26,645 nucleotides of DNA from DATAPE01 sp036265345 (GTDB lineage Bacteria > Actinomycetota > CADDZG01 > WHSQ01). How positions within the stretch are numbered: position 1 is the stretch's first letter; each line of letters starts with the position of its first letter. The position numbers and the translations under genes are program-made. The stretch lies in the NCBI GenBank assembly GCA_036265345.1, contig DATAPE010000117.1, forward strand, positions 1 through 26,645, read 5' to 3'. The notes beneath the pieces are model-generated. The model was not told where the DNA came from and searched no databases. It saw nothing but the letters and a program-made list of their open reading frames with translations. This document shows positions 23,946 to 26,645 of this stretch, piece after piece.

Positions 23946-24242
23946 TCATGAGTGCGGAACGAAGTCGACGAGATCCATTTCTTCTACCCGAGGCGGTGGT
24001 GGAGCTTCCGTCACGCCGATCCTGGACAGAACCGTGGCCACCGCCGGGCGAACAGAAGTTTGCTGAAAGCGCTCCCAATCTTCCTTTGACTCCCACACGT
24101 TGAAGTGGCGCAGTCCACCCTCGCGTCGCTTCTCCACCAGCTGAAGGATGAGCCCCTCGGGCTGCTCGTTCCCGATCTCGGCTTTCACCTGTCCGTAAAC
24201 GCGCTCGTCACCAGGCACGTCGTAGAAAAACGCATATGCCAC
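23946..24242 (-). CDS. Antibiotic-biosynthesis-monooxygenase-like (dimeric alpha-beta barrel) protein
   Basis: A 98-residue protein with the small ferredoxin-like dimeric barrel layout: a first strand VAYAFFYDVPGDE, helix, then strand GLILQLVEKRREGGLRHFNVWESKEDWERFQ, and a helix with PAVATVLSRIG. The GTG at 24242 is preferred over TTG 24260 because GGAGGA lies about 5 nt before the GTG. It is divergent from the TetR-type gene at 24309 with 66 bp between them, so it is a natural target of that regulator. The enzymatic role is unproven. Confidence 0.75.
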   Translation of the reverse strand: MAYAFFYDVPGDERVYGQVKAEIGNEQPEGLILQLVEKRREGGLRHFNVWESKEDWERFQQTSVRPAVATVLSRIGVTEAPPPPRVEEMDLVDFVPHS

Positions 24243-24274
24243 GAAATCCTCCTCCCCCAACCCCAGTTGGGTAT

Positions 24275-24306
24275 AGTAGACACTATTCGATAGAGGAGTC
24301 TCTACT
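24275..24306. promoter_or_regulatory. Candidate TetR operator
   Basis: A dyad with 10-bp arms, AGTAGACACT (24275-24284) and AGTCTCTACT (24297-24306), one mismatch between arms, 12 bp apart; a smaller palindrome CTAT-TCG-ATAG lies between them. It sits between the divergent TetR and monooxygenase-like genes and covers the ribosome-binding site of the former, so repression of both is likely. Binding is inferred. Confidence 0.5.
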
Positions 24307-24308
24307 CA

Positions 24309-24968
24309 ATGGCTCAAGCTGTCAAGCCCGCCCACAGATATGACTCGGCCCTGCGACGGGAGCAGGCCAAATTGACGCGGCGATCCGTCCTGGACGCTGC
24401 CCGGAGGCTGTTCCTGGCTCGCGGGTACCCCGGAACCACCATCGCCGCGGTGGCCGAGGCGGGGGGAGTGTCGGTAGCAACCGTCTACAAACTGTTCGGA
24501 AACAAGGCTCGGCTTCTCAAAGGCGTCTTTGACGTTGCGATCGTCGGCGACGACGAGCCGATACCGATGCTTCAGCGTGAGTTAGTCGCCATCATCCACG
24601 GTGAGCCCGACCCGAGGCGAAAGCTGCGCATCTACGGCGAACACCTGGCGTCAGCTGGCCCTCGTGCTGGAACCTTGCAGCTCCTTATCAGGTCAGCCGC
24701 AGCCAGTCACGAGGATGCCGCCGCAGTTTGGGAACAGATGGTGGGCGAGCGCCTCGCGGGCATGATGGGGTTTGCTCAGCACTTGCACCAAGGTGGTCAT
24801 CTACGACCCGACATTTCACTCGAGGAGGCAGGTGAAGTGTTGTGGACCTACAACTCAGTGGAGCTTTACGACCTTTTGGTGGTCCAGCGAGGATGGGAGC
24901 CCGAACGATACGGCCGTTGGATTGCGGACGCGCTGATCGCCGCGCTGCTTCCTCCGATTGCAAGCTAG
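24309..24968 (+). CDS. TetR/AcrR-family transcriptional regulator
   Basis: A 219-residue regulator. The N-terminal helix-turn-helix is AARRLFLARGYPGTTIAAVAEAGGVSVATVYKLFGNKARLL (residues 30-70, given here as its key signature GTTIAAVAEAGGVSVATVYK). The remaining helices form the ligand-binding dimer domain, with WEQMVGERLAGMMGFAQHL and the WRVAD-like end RWIADAL. GAGGAG precedes the ATG at 24309. It is probably autoregulated through the dyad at 24275-24306 and also controls the divergent small monooxygenase-like gene. A terminator hairpin follows its stop. Ligand unknown. Confidence 0.92.
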   Translation: MAQAVKPAHRYDSALRREQAKLTRRSVLDAARRLFLARGYPGTTIAAVAEAGGVSVATVYKLFGNKARLLKGVFDVAIVGDDEPIPMLQRELVAIIHGEPDPRRKLRIYGEHLASAGPRAGTLQLLIRSAAASHEDAAAVWEQMVGERLAGMMGFAQHLHQGGHLRPDISLEEAGEVLWTYNSVELYDLLVVQRGWEPERYGRWIADALIAALLPPIAS

Positions 24969-24986
24969 CGTGGCACAGTGAGTCAT

Positions 24987-25032
24987 GGTCCTGCGGGTGG
25001 CTCGCGGAGCCCCAGGCAGGACCTTTCTTTTA
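24987..25032 (+). terminator. Rho-independent terminator of the TetR-type gene
   Basis: GGTCCTGC pairs with GCAGGACC, and GGCTC with GAGCC nearer the loop, with a few mismatches between; TTTCTTTTA follows directly. It begins 19 bp past the stop codon at 24968. This is the only hairpin in the window with a classical U-tract. Confidence 0.8.
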
Positions 25033-25106
25033 TGTTCCCCGAGCATGCCTGCACACCGCACAAGACCGCGGGAAGCAGCTCCCAAATATCCGGCGCTCGG
25101 TTTGAG

Positions 25107-25466
25107 TCAGTGCGCTTCCGGGCGGTCCCCTCGAGGCTCGTGGGCTTTGTCGTGGGTGGAGTTCCCAGGGCCAATCTTAGGTTGACCCCCGGCCGCGAGG
25201 CAGGCGGATCTGGATCCAGCCGGCGTTGCGCTCTTGTTAGCCGCCACCGAGCGCACGAGCGCGCCGTGAGCCGCCCCTTTGAGGCGACAGTGCGCGGCAG
25301 CGGAAACCGCGGCGCCATGACTCCTGGTGTTCTTGGCCGCATCGTCGTGCTTGCTTTCGACGGTTTTCGAGGCGGACCGTGTCGAGCCGGATAGTGCGTA
25401 CGCAACCCCGACGCCAGCCGGGAGGATCGCGAGCCCGATCAGGACCGCTGCTAGCCTCAACCTCAC
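25107..25466 (-). CDS. Small secreted hypothetical protein
   Basis: A 119-residue protein with a clear signal peptide (LRLAAVLIGLAILPAGVGVAYA, first 25 residues), followed by a Ser/Ala/His-rich, low-complexity, probably unstructured tail with two Cys. The GTG at 25466 is preceded by AGAGAGGTGAG, a good ribosome-binding site, which supports this frame over two overlapping open frames on the same stretch. I do not recognise a family. The upstream region holds the tRNA-like fragment but no obvious partner gene. Confidence 0.6.
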   Translation of the reverse strand: MRLRLAAVLIGLAILPAGVGVAYALSGSTRSASKTVESKHDDAAKNTRSHGAAVSAAAHCRLKGAAHGALVRSVAANKSATPAGSRSACLAAGGQPKIGPGNSTHDKAHEPRGDRPEAH

Positions 25467-25800
25467 AATCTCACCTCTCTGTGAACGCCTAGGAACTCAG
25501 CTGCGGCATGGCTCGCTCATTTTCTAACTATCGGACATGCTCATTTCAAAGAACATGGCTAACTCGGATGGTCTTGGAGACGAGATGCAGCTGGCCCGCG
25601 AGCGCCGAACGGAAGCGGTCGCCCGCGCTGCGCGCTCCGTGCCCCCGGCAGGATTCGAACGAAAGGGGCGACCGACTCTGCATGCCCCAGTCGTTCTTCC
25701 AGGCTTCTTGCTTCCTCTGAAAGGGTTATATGTAGATCCTGGTTGAGTCACTGAGTCTGAAAGGTTGCAGGCATCAAAGGGACCTGCAAAGCTCAGAATT
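25467..25800. other. 334-bp intergenic region with a tRNA 3' fragment
   Basis: No convincing gene: the short open frames here have no ribosome-binding site or recognisable motif. It must hold the promoter of the leftward secreted-protein gene and of the rightward amidotransferase, and it contains the tRNA-like fragment at 25640-25660. The flank to the right (25661-25760) shows nothing further that fits a tRNA. Confidence 0.6.
25640..25660 (-). other. tRNA 3'-end fragment, candidate attachment-site remnant
   Basis: On the minus strand these 21 nt read as tRNA positions 53-73: G53, T-loop TTCGAAT, 3' T-stem CCTGC, 3' acceptor strand CGGGGGC and discriminator A. The acceptor half would pair with GCCCCCG, the 5' end of many bacterial tRNA-Arg genes. 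The 5' side of the T-stem does not match (TTTCG instead of GCAGG), and no tRNA body lies upstream, so it is not a functional tRNA. Duplicated tRNA 3' ends are classical attachment scars of integrative elements. Confidence 0.6.
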
Positions 25801-26553
25801 ATGTGCCAGCTGCTGGGAGTTGCCGCCAATAGACCAGTGAACATCGCCTTTTCTTTCAAGGAATGGCGGCATCGTGCGGCGGAGAACCCAGACGGCTATG
25901 GGTTCGCGTTCTGGCCCCGGGGGCAGCTCGAGATCGTCAAGGACGCTCAGGATCTGATGGGCGCTCCTTCTTCAGCGATCGAGCGGGTTAAGACAGTGCA
26001 AAGTCCAATCTTTGTCTGCCACGTTCGGTATGCCAACGTCGGCCCACGTGATGGAACCAACACTCATCCCTTTCGCGATGTTCGTGGAGCACAGGAGTAT
26101 GCCTTCGCACACAACGGAACTGTTCGGGGGATCTTCGAGATGGCCGTGAGCCGGCCCGCGAAAGGGAAGACTGATTCCGAGCACGCTTTCCTTTGGCTGA
26201 TGGATCAGGTGTCGGATGCGGATGACGAAGAGTTCCCTCACGCACTTAGGGGCGCCGCCGAGCGGGTTCGGCCATTAGGGAGATTCAATTTCTTGCTCAG
26301 CGATGGAACGACGTTGTGGGCCTACGCGGATGACTCCCTCTACTACCTTGAAAGGAGCCCCCCGTTCGGAGGCCGCCTGGTGAGTCTGGAGCAGGAGGGA
26401 TACTCGATCGGCTTGGACGAGATCAAGGCTCCAGATGAACGGGCAACCTTGGTGGCGACCGAGCTTCTTTCAGATGAGGCTGGCTGGATCCGCCTCGCGA
26501 AAGGATCTCTTCTGGTCGTTCGAGATGGCCTCGTCGACGCGATCATCTCGTAG
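25801..26553 (+). CDS. Class II glutamine amidotransferase (YafJ-like)
   Basis: A 250-residue stand-alone glutaminase/amidotransferase of the Ntn-hydrolase fold. I chose ATG 25801 because the family's nucleophile must be Cys2 (MCQLLG), freed by removal of Met; the frame is open to 25765. Family motifs are NPDGYGFAFW, CHVRYANVG, THPF and HNGTVRG, the last forming the oxyanion-hole region. The C-terminal part ends in VVRDGLVDAIIS. The ribosome-binding site is weak. The ammonia acceptor is unknown, and no synthase partner is visible in the window. It lies just right of the tRNA-like fragment. Confidence 0.9.
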   Translation: MCQLLGVAANRPVNIAFSFKEWRHRAAENPDGYGFAFWPRGQLEIVKDAQDLMGAPSSAIERVKTVQSPIFVCHVRYANVGPRDGTNTHPFRDVRGAQEYAFAHNGTVRGIFEMAVSRPAKGKTDSEHAFLWLMDQVSDADDEEFPHALRGAAERVRPLGRFNFLLSDGTTLWAYADDSLYYLERSPPFGGRLVSLEQEGYSIGLDEIKAPDERATLVATELLSDEAGWIRLAKGSLLVVRDGLVDAIIS

Positions 26554-26594
26554 CTGCCCCCCACGCTGCAGCCGCGGCGCGGTCTGACTCATAT

Positions 26595-26632
26595 TAGGAG
26601 CCGGTCTTTCAGGCAGGGAGAACTGGCTCCTA
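26595..26632 (+). terminator. Hairpin downstream of the amidotransferase gene
   Basis: TAGGAGCCGGT (26595-26605) pairs with ACTGGCTCCTA (26622-26632), an 11-bp stem with one G-U pair and a 16-nt loop. It begins about 40 bp past the stop codon. No U-tract follows, so terminator function is plausible only. Confidence 0.4.
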
Positions 26633-26645
26633 GAATCGCAAGCAC

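Noticed and set aside
24983..25405. 140-residue minus-strand frame overlapping the small secreted protein
   Set aside because: It lacks a signal peptide, motif and ribosome-binding site, and runs through the terminator of the TetR-type gene; the 25107-25466 frame is better supported.
25640..25735. A complete tRNA gene on the minus strand
   Set aside because: Only positions 53-73 match; the T-stem 5' strand is wrong and no anticodon arm, D-arm or acceptor 5' strand is present upstream.

Overview
The window is GC-rich bacterial chromosome, most likely from an actinobacterium. I infer this from the dense coding, the frequent GTG/TTG starts, the GC-rich hairpins with few or no U-tracts, a PknB-type membrane Ser/Thr kinase, a DinB/DUF664 protein, a YtrA-type GntR-ABC cassette and a KimA-type potassium importer. 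The genus cannot be read from the sequence. I see no integrase, transposase, CRISPR array or rRNA. The only mobile-element hint is a 21-nt tRNA 3'-end fragment near the right edge.

Left part (1-4820). A VOC-fold protein converges on a compact arsenic operon read leftwards, arsR-arsM-arsC. It combines an arsenite-sensing repressor, an arsenite methyltransferase with three extra Cys-Cys pairs, and a thioredoxin-type arsenate reductase, but no arsenite efflux pump is present. A near-perfect dyad upstream of arsR is a good ArsR operator. A long GC hairpin separates the operon from a secreted phospholipase C/acid phosphatase-family phosphoesterase. A Crp/Fnr-type regulator follows on the other strand.

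Signalling block (4843-12139, all read leftwards). It starts with a class III cyclase-like domain protein convergent with the Crp-like regulator. Its neighbour is a 666-aa protein in which a complete Ser/Thr kinase is joined through one membrane segment to a glycoside hydrolase family 43-like domain that keeps all three catalytic carboxylates. Then come an APH-fold phosphotransferase, a secreted protein with duplicated PPC-like domains, and a KdpE/KdpD-like two-component pair.

Potassium block (12140-14929). Divergent from the KdpD-like kinase are a 73-aa single-span membrane protein and, overlapping it by 4 bp, a KimA-like APC/KUP potassium importer whose cytoplasmic universal-stress-like domain appears duplicated. 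The layout suggests a potassium- or turgor-responsive module built on KimA instead of KdpFABC.

Right part (15004-26645). This holds small soluble proteins (DUF1801, MmcQ/YjbR, NIPSNAP, DinB, monooxygenase-like), a 6-phosphogluconate-dehydrogenase-like oxidoreductase, and a tightly overlapped GntR-ABC ATPase-permease operon preceded by a perfect 14-bp inverted repeat that covers its ribosome-binding site. It also holds AraC and TetR regulators, a DUF1579-like gene broken by a single-base frameshift, a secreted TolB-like propeller, a small secreted protein, the tRNA-Arg-like 3' fragment and a class II glutamine amidotransferase.

The observations most worth following are the kinase-GH43 fusion, the KimA module with its small partner and doubled cytoplasmic domain, the tRNA 3' fragment as a possible element boundary, and the perfect palindrome at the GntR-ABC operon.
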